NCBI GenBank assembly: GCA_000381605.1
Contig: KB906755.1
Location: 806,001-870,000 of the forward strand
Reading direction: 5' to 3'
DNA: 64,000 bases
DNA from: Acidobacteriaceae bacterium KBS 89
GTDB lineage: Bacteria; Acidobacteriota; Terriglobia; Terriglobales; Acidobacteriaceae
Positions within the stretch are counted from its first letter, which is position 1. Each line of letters starts with the position of its first letter. Positions 17,466-27,706 of the stretch are shown here, piece after piece. The position numbers and the translations under genes were made by a program. The notes under the pieces were generated by a model. That model searched no databases. It saw nothing but the letters and a program-made list of their open reading frames with translations, and was not told the origin of the DNA.

Positions 17466-18218
17466 ATGATGCTGCGTGGACTGTGGAAACTGACTTGGAT
17501 CGAGATCAAGATCTTCCTACGCGAGCCACTAGGCGCATTCGGCACGATCGGTTTCCCTGTTCTCGTTTTTCTGGTGTTGGGTCGAGTAGCCAACCGCAGA
17601 CTCGGACCGTCCTCACTTGCCGGCAGTAGTTTTGTCCGCGTGGATCTACCGGTTCTCGCGGCGATTCTCATCGCCATCAGCGCTGTGCTGTCACTGGTCA
17701 CAATTATCTCGATTTACCGCGAGGGCGGCATCCTCAAGCGACTCCGCGCCACGCCGCTTCGCCCACAGACGATCCTTACCGCCCACGTGATCGTCAAGCT
17801 GATACTCACTGCGGCCACCCTGGCCTTGATGGTCTTGGCAGGCAAGCGCTACTACCCGGTTGGCGTTCATGTTTCAGTGTTTTCGTTCACGATTGCGCTG
17901 CTGATCAGTACGTGGAGCATCTTGTCGATCGGCTTTCTTATCGCCAGCATCGTTCCGACTGCCCGCTTTGCGCAGCCGATCGGCGCCATTATTCTGTACC
18001 CGATGATCGCTGTTTCAGGGCTCTTCGTGCCCATTCAATCGCTGCCGCCAGTGCTTCACGCGGTGGCGCGAGTGTTGCCGCTAACCTATGCTGTACCTCT
18101 ACTTCAGGGAATATGGAGCGGCGACGCGTGGTCGACCCACCTAGGCGACGTAGCAGCACTGGTCGTGGTGTTTGTCGTTTGCACGGCGCTTTCGGCGAAG
18201 ATTTTCCGTTGGGAGTGA
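17466..18218 (+). CDS. ABC-2 type transporter permease
   Basis: A 250-residue integral membrane protein with six membrane helices. It opens with an amphipathic segment WKLTWIEIKIFLREPLGAFG and has the ABC-2 core ISIYREGGILKRLRATPLRP and LYPMIAVSGLFVPIQSLPPV, with ARVLPLTYAVPLLQGIWSG near the end. These match the permease partners of DrrA-type ATPases. ATG 17466 or 17469 follows the ATPase stop after 8 bp, so the two are co-transcribed and presumably assemble as a dimer of each. The substrate is unknown. No export-adaptor gene is nearby. Confidence 0.9.
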   Translation: MMLRGLWKLTWIEIKIFLREPLGAFGTIGFPVLVFLVLGRVANRRLGPSSLAGSSFVRVDLPVLAAILIAISAVLSLVTIISIYREGGILKRLRATPLRPQTILTAHVIVKLILTAATLALMVLAGKRYYPVGVHVSVFSFTIALLISTWSILSIGFLIASIVPTARFAQPIGAIILYPMIAVSGLFVPIQSLPPVLHAVARVLPLTYAVPLLQGIWSGDAWSTHLGDVAALVVVFVVCTALSAKIFRWE

Positions 18219-18337
18219 TTGCTTCATGCTCTGTTCACCACAGGATGAGTCACTTTATTACCAGCAAACTTAGGCAAAGCGATGTGAAAGTTCGCACGTG
18301 AGACCCACTGCGAAGAATCTGTACGATAGTTCCACAT

Positions 18338-19765
18338 TTATGTACCATTGCTCCGTTTGAGCACCCAGTAAAACACTGTGATCACCAGGAGGAACGGCAT
18401 GAAGCTCGGAACCGCGTATTGCAGACCCTCCACGTAGAAGGTGCTTATCGTGATGGCGGCGAGAGCGATCAGGGCAGCGATTTGCGAGTAAGGCGAGAAC
18501 GGCAGGCGGATCGGCAACAGGGCGACGCGGGCTTGGCCCAGCGATCGGCGAAAGGAAAGGTGTGCGAGCAGGACAACGATCCATACAAAGAACATGCCGG
18601 CGACCGCCACTCCGTAGAGCAGCAGGAAGGCCCGTCCGGGAGCAAAGATGGCGAGTAGGATAGCGGCTACCATCCCGCCGGTTGAGCCGATCAGGGCGAA
18701 GTATGGAACGCCATTCTTGCCTAGACGACCAAGCATCTCAGAGACGTAGCCATCGCGCGACAGGGAGAATAGAGTGCGGGTTGTAAGGTAGAGATTTGTG
18801 TTCGCGCTTGAGAGGGCTGCGGTGATGACCACCAGATTCATGATGCTCCCAGCGAAGGGAATGCCGACCGCTGCGAAGGCCAATACAAACGGACTACCGG
18901 TAATACCGCTGCCCATCCTGTCCCACGGTGTCATCGAGAGCATCACGATTATCGAGAGCACGTAGAAAAGAATGAGTCGAAGAGATACGGTACGCATGGC
19001 GCGGGGGATTGTTTTTTCGGGTTGCGCAGCCTCCCCGGCGGTGACACCAATGATCTCCACACCCATGTAGCTCGTAAGCGCGAGCGTCATCGCCAGCCAG
19101 ACGCCCCTCAGCCCATGCGGGAAAAAGCCTCCGTCGGCGGTCAGATTTGAAAAGCCTACGGCACGGACGGGGCCAAAGCCAAAGATGAGTCCAAGCCCGA
19201 CGAGGATGAAGGCCACGATTGCCACTACCTTGATAATGGCAAACCAGTATTCGAATTCGGCGAAGTTGCCGACCTTCATCGCATTGATGGCGATGAGGCC
19301 GACTGAGACTCCGACAACCCAGACCCACTGCGGAACCGACGGGAACCACATCGAGCAGTAGATGGCGACCGCCGTCACCTCAGCGCCGATAGCAATGATC
19401 TGGACAAAGGCGTAGGTTGCGCGAACGGCGAAACCCGACCACTCGTTGAGGTAGGTCTTCGCGTAGACGCCGAAAGAACCGGCGACGGGATGAACAACGG
19501 CCATCTCCGCGATGGAATAGGCAACGATGACCGCGACTACTGCGCTGAAAAGATAAGAGAGGATGACGGCTGGACCTGCCAGCCGAATCGTGAGGGAACT
19601 GCCGAGAAAGAGCCCCACTCCGATTGCGCCGCCGATCGTCATCATGGTGAGTTGACGCAGCGTGAGACGACGCTTGAGCTCAGGAGAGCCATCGGTCGGG
19701 TTCGCCAAGGGGGATATCAAAACCCGGCGGTAGGTGCCTTGTTTACTGACTCCGAACCACGTCAC
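18338..19765 (-). CDS. Amino-acid permease (APC superfamily)
   Basis: A 475-residue transporter with 12 membrane helices. The first helix carries the substrate-site glycine motif MTIGGAIGVGLFLGSSLTIR typical of AAT/APC amino-acid permeases, preceded by LKRRLTLRQLTM. Later segments include EFEYWFAIIKVVAIVAFILV and AQPEKTIPRAM, both hallmarks of the basic/aromatic amino-acid permease branch. The GTG start at 19765 has GGAAGGG just upstream and overlaps the end of the preceding gene by 23 bp, so translation is probably coupled. The upstream gene is a PLP enzyme of the cysteine-desulfurase type, which suggests the permease imports its amino-acid substrate. That link is inference. Confidence 0.92.
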   Translation of the reverse strand: MTWFGVSKQGTYRRVLISPLANPTDGSPELKRRLTLRQLTMMTIGGAIGVGLFLGSSLTIRLAGPAVILSYLFSAVVAVIVAYSIAEMAVVHPVAGSFGVYAKTYLNEWSGFAVRATYAFVQIIAIGAEVTAVAIYCSMWFPSVPQWVWVVGVSVGLIAINAMKVGNFAEFEYWFAIIKVVAIVAFILVGLGLIFGFGPVRAVGFSNLTADGGFFPHGLRGVWLAMTLALTSYMGVEIIGVTAGEAAQPEKTIPRAMRTVSLRLILFYVLSIIVMLSMTPWDRMGSGITGSPFVLAFAAVGIPFAGSIMNLVVITAALSSANTNLYLTTRTLFSLSRDGYVSEMLGRLGKNGVPYFALIGSTGGMVAAILLAIFAPGRAFLLLYGVAVAGMFFVWIVVLLAHLSFRRSLGQARVALLPIRLPFSPYSQIAALIALAAITISTFYVEGLQYAVPSFMPFLLVITVFYWVLKRSNGT

Positions 19766-21026
19766 GGAGCACCCTTCCGAACTCGTGAATCTCCTCGATG
19801 GTGTTGTAGTGGAGAATCGACGCCCGGATGACGCCGGTGTCGAGATCCCGCCCGAGATGCTTCATCAATCGCGGCGCGTACATGTGTCCGTCACGAATAC
19901 CGATGCCGTGGTCCGACATTGTTTTGGTGATGGAAGCGGGCAATAGGTTGGGAAGGTTAAAGCAAAAGGTGGGAACGCGTTCGGAGAGGCGATTTGGGTC
20001 GTCCACACCGTAGACGATGGCCTCCGCGGAACGCAGCACTTCAAGCATTTTGCGAGAGAGCGTCGCTTCGTACTCGCGTATGGCTGTCATGGCGCGAATG
20101 AGGGAGTCGCGCCGCGATGCGAGCTCGGTATTTGCTTCCTCTAGGGCGAGGCTATTACCGAGGGTTTCGAGGTAGGCGACAGCGGCTCCCATGCCGGCGA
20201 CATTCTCGTAGATGAAGGTGCCGGCCTCGATCTTGCCGGGCGGAGCGTCGGGGATGAACTCTTCGCGGAAGGTCTGGAGCTTATACAGAAGCTCGAGGCG
20301 TCCCCACATGAAACCCATATGAGGAGCGAAGACCTTGTAGCCGGAGCAGACGAGGTAGTCGCACTCGAAGGCCTGCACATCGATGAGGGCGTGGGGAGAA
20401 TAGTGAACGCAGTCGAGAACAACCTCTGCACCGGCGGCGTGTGCCAACTTGGCGACAGTGGCCACATCGACAATGGATCCGAGGGCATGAGAGGCAACGG
20501 TGCAGGCGACTAACCGGGTCTTCGAGGTGAGGAGAGACGCGAGGTCTTCCACATGAAGGTTGTTGTCTTCGCGCATCTTCCACCAGATGATCTTGGCACC
20601 TTCGCGCTCAAGCTGCAGCCAGGTGGCGATATTCGCTTCGTGGTCGAGTTCGGTGACGACGATCTCGTTGCGGGTCCCGAGCGTGCGACCAATAGCAAGA
20701 CTGAGCAGGCGGAGGAACGAAGTAGCGTTCATGCCGAAAGCAACCTCGTTGGGGTCCCGCGCGTTGATGAGGTCGGCCACACTCTCTCTCGCGCGGGCGA
20801 TCGTCGCGTCGACCTCCACGCTCTTGGCGTAACGGCCACCGCGCTGCACGTTGCAATGCAGCAGATGACCGTTGACCGCGTCGAAAACAACCTGGGGAAT
20901 CTGTGCGCCGGCGGCGTTATCAAAGAAGATGAAGCCCGGCTCCTGATTGAGCGCAGGAAAGAGCGAACGGATTCGATCAGACGGGAAGGCGGCGGCTCGG
21001 GGTGCGACTAGCTGCTGATTGACCAC
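19743..21026 (-). CDS. Cysteine desulfurase-like class V aminotransferase
   Basis: A 427-residue PLP enzyme of aminotransferase class V. Visible features: FIFFDNAAGAQIPQVV at the N-terminus, EVAFGMNATSFLRLL, TELDHEANIATWLQLEREGA, VVLDCVHYSPHALIDV (PLP-interacting Asp) and YLVCSGYKVFAPHMGFMWGR, in which the Lys would bind PLP. The order fits the cysteine desulfurase-like subfamily (VC1184-type) rather than housekeeping IscS/SufS. The conserved catalytic Cys loop of true desulfurases is not evident, so desulfurase activity is uncertain. The start is GTG 21026 with AGGAG 4 nt upstream. It overlaps and probably couples with the amino-acid permease downstream. Confidence 0.88.
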   Translation of the reverse strand: MVNQQLVAPRAAAFPSDRIRSLFPALNQEPGFIFFDNAAGAQIPQVVFDAVNGHLLHCNVQRGGRYAKSVEVDATIARARESVADLINARDPNEVAFGMNATSFLRLLSLAIGRTLGTRNEIVVTELDHEANIATWLQLEREGAKIIWWKMREDNNLHVEDLASLLTSKTRLVACTVASHALGSIVDVATVAKLAHAAGAEVVLDCVHYSPHALIDVQAFECDYLVCSGYKVFAPHMGFMWGRLELLYKLQTFREEFIPDAPPGKIEAGTFIYENVAGMGAAVAYLETLGNSLALEEANTELASRRDSLIRAMTAIREYEATLSRKMLEVLRSAEAIVYGVDDPNRLSERVPTFCFNLPNLLPASITKTMSDHGIGIRDGHMYAPRLMKHLGRDLDTGVIRASILHYNTIEEIHEFGRVLRDVVRSQ

Positions 21027-21162
21027 TTGGCTCCTGGCGCTTCGTAATCCGGCGACTCAGGGCGAGTGGTAACCGGCACCATGACCCTGATCTCACGATG
21101 GATACTTGTGACGACCAGTATACAAAGGAACTATCAATTCCCGATCAGACGGCACGGTGAGC

Positions 21163-21660
21163 TCAAGGCATCGCTGGATCCAGGAGCTTGTGTGCGGTCT
21201 CGGCCCCAAATACCGGAAGCGATGGATCCGTGAGCAGCCCGATTTGTTTGAGGACAGACGCCTGGTCCCAGTAGATGCGCTCGTGCGCCAGCTTGCCATC
21301 GCGAAAGCCGACGACCACAACCAAAGGAATATCGACATGGCGGTGAGTCGGCGAAACACCTGGCAGCATCCATGGCATCTCTTCAGTATGGGTGAAGGAG
21401 AAGATGATCTCGTCAACCAGTTGATCCTGGCCGAGCGTGCGGGAGACGAGCTGGATTGAAGTATCCGCCGGCATTGGTGAGATGAAGTCTTCCTTATAAA
21501 ACCTGCGCAAGGCTTTATGGCCGTAACCACCGGTCATAACCGGAACATGGTTGACGTAGGCGTCCTCTACCATTGTGGCAATCGTCGAAGACACATCACG
21601 AGTTGAAAACTCATAGCTGATATGCTCGTCCCAACGAGCGATCATCTCTGCTTGATTCAT
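21163..21660 (-). CDS. SnoaL-like/NTF2-fold polyketide-cyclase-type protein
   Basis: A protein of 165 residues from ATG 21660 (GAGGAA upstream; the open frame extends to 21786 but that part is not family-like). It begins MIARWDEHISYEFSTRDVSS, has VNHVPVMTGGYGHKALRRFY, and ends VVVGFRDGKLAHERIYWDQA then SVLKQIGLL. This is the cone-shaped NTF2/SnoaL fold, in which a hydrophobic pocket holds a small molecule. Members range from cyclases to proteins of unknown role. It stands alone on the minus strand, 137 bp upstream of the PLP-enzyme gene. Confidence 0.82.
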   Translation of the reverse strand: MNQAEMIARWDEHISYEFSTRDVSSTIATMVEDAYVNHVPVMTGGYGHKALRRFYKEDFISPMPADTSIQLVSRTLGQDQLVDEIIFSFTHTEEMPWMLPGVSPTHRHVDIPLVVVVGFRDGKLAHERIYWDQASVLKQIGLLTDPSLPVFGAETAHKLLDPAMP

Positions 21661-21833
21661 GGCTGGAGGTTCCTCTAGTGGAATGTTAGTGGATTGCTTC
21701 GTAGGAGTGTTAGCACTTGCGGTCGTTGTAGTGGGAATGCATAGTGCCGCTAGTTTAAGAGAAGACAACTTGCGGATTGACGACATCCATGTAAGTCATG
21801 TGTCAAGGTAGCTAGAAAACGGATAGGTTCTGT

Positions 21834-23606
21834 ATGGACATTTCACGAAGAGGGTTTGTGCGAGATGTTTTGGGTACCTCGGCGGCGTTGGCCGGATTGG
21901 CCGGTACGGGCGTTCCCAGGGCGAGTGCCGAGGCGGATACAGAGGACGATTACTATCGCCGGCTCGTGAAAGCAAATGATGCCAGCCTGCCGTCCGTTTT
22001 CGAGCAGCTGAAAGGTTCGCCGGAACGTTTCGGCGCTCGCGGCGTTGGGGAGGCAGTGGACGCGTTGGCAGGCGCATACTGCGCGCCGGAATCTTCTCAC
22101 TTCAAGTCCCAGGCGCTGCTGACGGTGTTGGAAGGAGCAGCGGACAAATTACTGGCGGCCCAGCACGCGGACGGAACTATCGATTCCGGCAATCTCTATT
22201 CTCCACCAGACACAGGATTTGTGGTCCAAACACTTTGCACACCCCTGGCTGTGCTGCAGCGCATGAATTTGCCCCAACTCTCCTCCATCAACAACAAACT
22301 GGGGAAATTTGTGCTGGCGGCTGGCGAGGCGTTATCTACTGGCGGTATTCATACGCCGAACCATCGCTGGGTGGTCTCCTCCGCCCTGGCGCAAATTAAT
22401 TCGCTTTACCCCTCGGCAAAGTACGTAGACAGAATAGACGACTGGTTGGGAGAGGGCGTCTATTGTGATGTCGATGGGCAGTTTGCCGAAAGGAGCACGG
22501 GCATCTACTCGCGCGTGGTCGACAACGCACTCATTACCATCGCGCGCTTGCTTCGTCGCCCCGAACTTCTAGAGCCAGTTCGCAGAAACCTGGCCATGAC
22601 TATCTTTTACATTCACCCCAATGGCGAACTGGAAACGGTTGGGTCCCGCCGGCAAGATCAAGTGCTCGTTGCCTGGATTTCCAACTATTATTTGCAATAT
22701 CGCTACATGGCGATCAAAGACCAGAATCGCCAGTTTGCCTCGGTCGCCAGATTGGCTGAAGCGATCGGTCTCGAACATGCGGAGGCGAAGATTCCCCTGA
22801 TTGAATTTCTGGAAGAGCCTCTCTATCGCCAGAACCTTCCCGATCCTGAACCTTTGCCCTCGGATTACGCGCGGTTTTTCAGTAACAGCGCCCTGGCGCG
22901 CATTCGAAGAGGAGACATCAGCGCGACCGTGTACGGCGGAAGCGACTGGCCTCTGGGCGTTGCGTCCGGCCTGGCCAGCAACCCGACATTCTTTAATTTT
23001 CGCAAGGGGAAAGCCGTGCTTGAATCGGTAAGAATGATTCCGACCTTTTTCAGCGAAGGTTCTTTCCGCAGTGATGGGATGAGGGTAGAAACGAATCGGT
23101 ACTTGGTCCATCAGGACATTCACGTACCCTACTATCAGCCGTTACCCAAAAACGTGCGCAATCCGCAGGGAGACTATCCGTTGACTCCCGCAGGGAATCG
23201 CTACTGGAGCAAAATGAATTTTCCCCAGCGGCCGCAGAGCAATATCCAGACCCTGGAGCAGAAAGTTATGGTGACCGAGAACGCCGGCGTTTTTGAACTT
23301 GCGTTCGATGTGAGAGGGCACGATCGCGTTCCAGTGACCATTGAGCTTACTTTCCGGCGGGATGGCGAATTGGAAGGAATCGAGCCCGGCACAAGAAGAC
23401 CAAATCTCTACTTCTTGCGTCGGGGCACTGGACATTTCCGCGTGGGAAACGACGTCATTACATTTGGTCCCGGACAAGCCGATCACGAGATGGTCCGGTT
23501 GGAAGGGGCGTCTAATGAGACACCCCAAGGGCCATTGCAGCCCGAGCGTCACCGAGTCTATATCACCGGCTTCACCCCGTTTCGGAAGACGCTCACGGTG
23601 GCTTGA
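21834..23606 (+). CDS. Tat-exported alpha/alpha-barrel-like protein, possible polysaccharide lyase relative
   Basis: A 590-residue protein with a twin-arginine signal (ISRRGFVRDVLGTSAALAGL, cleavage near ASA-EA). The N-terminal 350 residues are helix-rich with the motif GIHTPNHRWVVSSALAQIN and RIDDWLGEGVYCDVDGQFAE, recalling the alpha/alpha-toroid of heparinase- and alginate-lyase-like enzymes, where N-H-R/W motifs line the active site. The C-terminal half is beta-rich (VTIELTFRRDGELEGIEPGT, HFRVGNDVITFGPG), as in the sandwich domain of those lyases. I do not recognise a defined family, so lyase activity is an inference from motif style. It is monocistronic and faces away from the SnoaL-like gene. 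Confidence 0.7.
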   Translation: MDISRRGFVRDVLGTSAALAGLAGTGVPRASAEADTEDDYYRRLVKANDASLPSVFEQLKGSPERFGARGVGEAVDALAGAYCAPESSHFKSQALLTVLEGAADKLLAAQHADGTIDSGNLYSPPDTGFVVQTLCTPLAVLQRMNLPQLSSINNKLGKFVLAAGEALSTGGIHTPNHRWVVSSALAQINSLYPSAKYVDRIDDWLGEGVYCDVDGQFAERSTGIYSRVVDNALITIARLLRRPELLEPVRRNLAMTIFYIHPNGELETVGSRRQDQVLVAWISNYYLQYRYMAIKDQNRQFASVARLAEAIGLEHAEAKIPLIEFLEEPLYRQNLPDPEPLPSDYARFFSNSALARIRRGDISATVYGGSDWPLGVASGLASNPTFFNFRKGKAVLESVRMIPTFFSEGSFRSDGMRVETNRYLVHQDIHVPYYQPLPKNVRNPQGDYPLTPAGNRYWSKMNFPQRPQSNIQTLEQKVMVTENAGVFELAFDVRGHDRVPVTIELTFRRDGELEGIEPGTRRPNLYFLRRGTGHFRVGNDVITFGPGQADHEMVRLEGASNETPQGPLQPERHRVYITGFTPFRKTLTVA

Positions 23607-23673
23607 AGCAGAGAACCGATTCAAGTGGCGCAGCAATAGTAATCGTTGCTCCGGACACCGGTATGCGAACGCG

Positions 23674-23955
23674 CTAAGATGGGCGAAAATTCTGCGCCAT
23701 CGCTGAATAGACTGGCTTCAACATCGCGAAATCAGCTTCAGGAGATACAAAACCAAGTAATTCAAATCCCCGTCTGGCCGAGCGATCGTCACAAGCCAAT
23801 CCCGTTCCGCGAGCACTGAACCACCTTCCATCACAGGAGACCGCCCCCGCAGTTCCACTGCATTCGCAGCCTGTCCCCCAAGACTCAACGACGTGATCTC
23901 ACCTACGTCGCGCGCAATCCGATGCGTACTAACAGAAGCGGATCCCCCGAGAGCC
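23674..23955 (-). pseudogene. C-terminal relic of an M48-type metallopeptidase
   Basis: Only the last part of the gene is left. In one frame it reads ARDVGEITSLSLGGQAANAV and ELRGRSPVMEGG, then ERDWLVTIARPDGDLNYLV. A one-base shift later comes GFVSPEADFAMLKPVYSAMA and QNFRPS to a stop at 23674. This matches, from memory, the C-terminal region that follows the HExxH peptidase domain in acidobacterial M48 proteins. The peptidase domain itself is absent. It lies immediately downstream of the decayed propeller gene. Confidence 0.6.
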
Positions 23956-23963
23956 CGCGAGAT

Positions 23964-26126
23964 TCATTGAGTGTCAGGTATCTTCGAAGGGGTCGAGCGA
24001 GGACGGAGGCTTGGCAGTAGTCGCCCGTGATAGCGGGCAGGATTGGGGCGACGTCCCTCCCATTTAAGAGATGGATGCGTTGCGATCACCGGAGCACCTA
24101 CCTCGTTCGAATGAAGAGATCTTGAGCTAAGGTAAGGCCTGGCAGTAGGCCGGGCCACTGCGTCCAGATCGATGATCGCGACGCCGTCCCCGATTTCACC
24201 AGTGATTGCCACCATCACGTTGTCTGCACCATCCGATACCAGCGCCCGAAAGTTTCCTGACAGTTGAATAGGAAGTGAGATTCGCGAAAGAAATCTTCCA
24301 GTGAATCCATCGTAGGCATCGATGCTGTTGACGCCAGGTTGAAAGAGCAAACTGCTGTCGGAGGAGAAGGCTGCTCCATAGACATAGTCGGCGTCATAGC
24401 TGGCGTTCCATCCGAGGCTCTGCATGCTAATGCCATTGCGGTTGTTATCCCTGATGAGGCCGCCCGCTGCCAAACGGGTTTGATCGAGGGAAAGAGCGAC
24501 TTCGAAGCCGCTGCTGAAAATTCCAAACGGACCGATGTTTGCCACTTGATACGTGTTAGTCGTCGTATCTACATACCCTGCTTCGCCATCGTTACAAAAG
24601 TATCGGCTGTCATGAAATAGACCACTCCTGCGTTCGTCACCGCGACCCCGCCGGGCGTATAAGTAAGATCGAACTGAGGTACGAGTGGATAGATCGCAAT
24701 CGGAGACGGAGATCCCGGGTCGAGGATATAGATGGCCAAGGCGCCTGCATCTGTAATTGCGAGCTTCGATCCGTCGGGCGAGAGGGCGAGGCTAAATAGA
24801 CGCTGTGCTCCAGCCTTGCGGGCCGGAACGGGTATGGGAATTGAATTCAACCATTGCCCTTGAGTCTTCGAAAACACGCGAATCTGGTTCGTGTCTGAGA
24901 AGTAATACAGGTCGCGACGCTTGTCGTACACCCCATCGATCAACTGACTTCCCGTCGTTGCGAATCGTTGGATTGCCGGCAGATACCGAATTACCGGGCT
25001 CTGCCCCGTGCTCGACCCGGATAAGGATGTTACGACAATGGGCGAAGATGTGCCCGCGACCCCAGCGGGCACCGTGTATTCAACTCCCTGGGTTGGGAAG
25101 GTTTGGTTCCGGGATAGTCGTTCACATAGGGTGATGCGACAAAGCCGGTTAGCATGGCGGGTTGACCTGCGACCGTCACCGTAAGGCCATCCGGGGGAGG
25201 GGCATAAAGCGCGCCAGTATTCGAAAGAGACGCTGGGGCAAACCCATAACCGAAGATCTGAGCGGGGCCACCGCCCTCAGCCGTCGCATACGAGGTTGGA
25301 GTCTCCAGTATCCATGGACCGTAGGAGTAGGCCTCGGGCAGAAGCTGTTCGCCGCCGTCTGTTGCCGTGACACGGATGTCGACCGGGCCAGGAGTGCCTG
25401 TGGGAGTAGAGGCATAGAGCATCGAATTGTTATACGAGACCTCATTGCCCGTCAGGGAGCCGAAATAAACGCTGCCAAGCGGCGCCGGCGTGGTCTGGAC
25501 GAATTGACTCTCCAGCCATGAGGTTGGTGTTCCCCCACTCGTCGGTCCGGTCGCGACTTGCAGTGACGAAAAGCCAAAGCCTGTCCCAATCGGTAACGGA
25601 TTCAGAGCTTTCATGTCTAGCAACCCGATGCCGTTATCGAGAACTCCTCCGATCAATCCGCTGTCGCTGATCGCCTGCATATAGGGATTCGATGGCGCGT
25701 ACCATTTGTAGGAGGAGGAGGCTTCGACCTCCGGCATCCATCCCACCAGTTGTCCGGAGGACAGATTGTAGGCATAGAGGAAGGTTCCGGTCGACGGATC
25801 GTTCATGTAAAGAGTCTGGTTGTCCGGCCCAATAATCATGTTTGGGAACACGAAATTAAAGCGCTTCACTGGAGAAGGAAACGAGTTCCTAATCTGAAGC
25901 GTCGTGGAGTCCAGGACTTCCGCCCTGGTTGACTGCCATCGTCGACGGCGACACGACAATGTTGAAGTCTGGAGTTTGATTTTGGCTGGGCTGATGAGTT
26001 CGAAGCTCCGCCGCAGGAAACGATCGGCAAGCACACCAGGAGGATGAGACAGTTAAAAAAGAAACGCGTACTTAGGTGGCTATGGTAGGACTCGGAGGGC
26101 CCAGGATGCATGTCATTGACTTTCAA
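23964..26126 (-). pseudogene. Lipoprotein with Ig/IPT and beta-propeller repeats, several frameshifts
   Basis: The relic opens at ATG 26126 with a lipoprotein signal (FFFNCLILLVCLPIVSCGGA). An Ig-like start, PDFNIVVSPSTMAVNQGGS, follows in a second frame near 25950. The propeller then runs in a third frame (RFNFVFPNMIIGPDNQTLYM to GPAQIFGYGFAPASL, an IPT/TIG-type segment). It shifts near 25100 into PTQGVEYTVPAGVAG and the blade FSLALSPDGSKLAITDAG, then shifts again near 24580 into VDTTTNTYQVANIGPFGIFS and onwards to 23964. At least four breaks are needed, so the gene is dead. Such secreted repeat proteins are common in Acidobacteria and of unknown role. Confidence 0.8.
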
Positions 26127-26376
26127 AGCGCATGAAGTAACGGGATCATCTTACACACTGCACCTCGTTGCGAAAAAGAAAAACGGCTTTCCGATTCTGC
26201 AATTTCTTGGGATGATCTGGGCGGTATAACTGGGGACGTTACAAAGCACCATGCGTCCTAAGACCCAGCTGTTGCTCCAGATTTATCGAAGCTAACTGAT
26301 TGGAAATAAATGGTCGGCGCTAGTGGACGATTTTCGAACTTTCTGAGGTTCGGATCTCTGATAATTCAATCAACTC

Positions 26377-27648
26377 TTAAGCCGGGATTTCTTCAATAGC
26401 TCTATCTCTCGACCCGACGCTAACACTTGCGATGTGCGGCGAAGCAGCAATGGCGCGACCGCCGGGAGCTATCCAGGAAAGCGTCCAATTGCGGGCAACT
26501 ACCCGCATAACGATTAGCACTCCGACTGCGAGCACGGCATACAGCAGGAATCCAGCACGATAGGAGCCAGTGTGCTGTTTGGATTGCCCCAGCAGGTTAG
26601 GGAGGATGCCACCACCCAGCGCACCGATCTCGCCGATCATACCGCCCGCAACCGCGGTAGTAAGAGGCCAGCGAAGAGGGACTAGTTGGAATGTCGCTCC
26701 ATTGCCCGCTCCGAGCGCGGCGAAGCACAGCATAAAGAGTAGTGTTGTGGCGACTAAAGGAGGAGTGATCATCAAACCAAATAGTCCGGCTATGGCGACG
26801 AAGAATACGACGGAGAGGGTAGTGATTCCACCTACGCGGTCGGCGAACCAACCACCGAGAACACGCGTCAGCGAGCCGGTAAGAGTTGCAAGTACCGTGA
26901 GGCTGCCTGCTTGAACCTTTGTGACATGGAACTGTGAATAGTAGAAAGACGGAAGGAAAGTGGCCAACCCGAGGAATCCTCCGAAGGTGATGATGTAGAT
27001 GAGATTGAATGTCCATCCGTCGCTCTCGAACAGGCACGAGAGGTGTTGGCGAAGGCTTTGGTGCTCGATGTCTGGCGGCTCTTTCGCAAATATCACCATG
27101 ACAAGGAGCGGCAGCAGCATCATGGCCGCTGCGAATCCGTAGACATGCTGCCATCCGAAGTGCATGGCCAGGCGTGGGGCGAAGAGAGCGGCTAATGCAG
27201 TGCCGCTGTTGCCAGCGCCCGCGATGCCCATGGCGAGACCCTTATATTGTTTTGGGAACCACCCGGAGCCGAGGGAAAGAGCTACCCCAAAGCTTGCTCC
27301 AGCTATGCCGAGGAGAACTCCCATCGCAAGGACATCGTTGTAGGACCTCACGAAGAGGAAGCCATAGACGAGTGCGAGGATGATAGCGGACATCTCTACG
27401 ATAGCTGCACTTTTACGGCCGATGTATTGCGAGAGAACCCCGAGAGGAAAACGCATGAAGGCTCCGGCGAGAGTGGGAACGGAGACCATCAGACCGATTT
27501 GTGAGGGGGAGAGGTGGAATTGTTCGGAGATGAAGGGGCCCATGGCGCCGTTGAGGACCCAGACGGCGAAGGAGAAGTCGAAGTAAAGAAAGGCCGCAAA
27601 GAGGGTGGGAGGGTGGCCCGACTTGAGGAAGGCTTTCATATTTGCCAT
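26377..27648 (-). CDS. narK: Nitrate/nitrite transporter, NarK-type MFS
   Basis: A 423-residue major facilitator protein with 12 membrane helices. It shows the nitrate-porter features FDFSFAVWVLNGAMGPFISE (helix 1), MRFPLGVLSQYIGRK, and a glycine-rich signature GIAGAGNSGTALAALFAPRL, with a second in GAGNGATFQLVPLRWP and GMIGEIGALGGGILPNLLG. These nitrate-signature motifs are specific to the NNP family. ATG 27648 starts 58 bp after the end of nasA. It is the last gene of the leftward nirA-diflavin-dmsBC-nasA-narK operon and would bring nitrate into the cell, or exchange nitrate for nitrite. Confidence 0.95.
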   Translation of the reverse strand: MANMKAFLKSGHPPTLFAAFLYFDFSFAVWVLNGAMGPFISEQFHLSPSQIGLMVSVPTLAGAFMRFPLGVLSQYIGRKSAAIVEMSAIILALVYGFLFVRSYNDVLAMGVLLGIAGASFGVALSLGSGWFPKQYKGLAMGIAGAGNSGTALAALFAPRLAMHFGWQHVYGFAAAMMLLPLLVMVIFAKEPPDIEHQSLRQHLSCLFESDGWTFNLIYIITFGGFLGLATFLPSFYYSQFHVTKVQAGSLTVLATLTGSLTRVLGGWFADRVGGITTLSVVFFVAIAGLFGLMITPPLVATTLLFMLCFAALGAGNGATFQLVPLRWPLTTAVAGGMIGEIGALGGGILPNLLGQSKQHTGSYRAGFLLYAVLAVGVLIVMRVVARNWTLSWIAPGGRAIAASPHIASVSVGSRDRAIEEIPA

Positions 27649-27706
27649 GTTTTGGGTGGCTCCGTTGTGGTTCTCTTGTGGCGATTTTGTGGTCTGTTGA
27701 TGGTGC

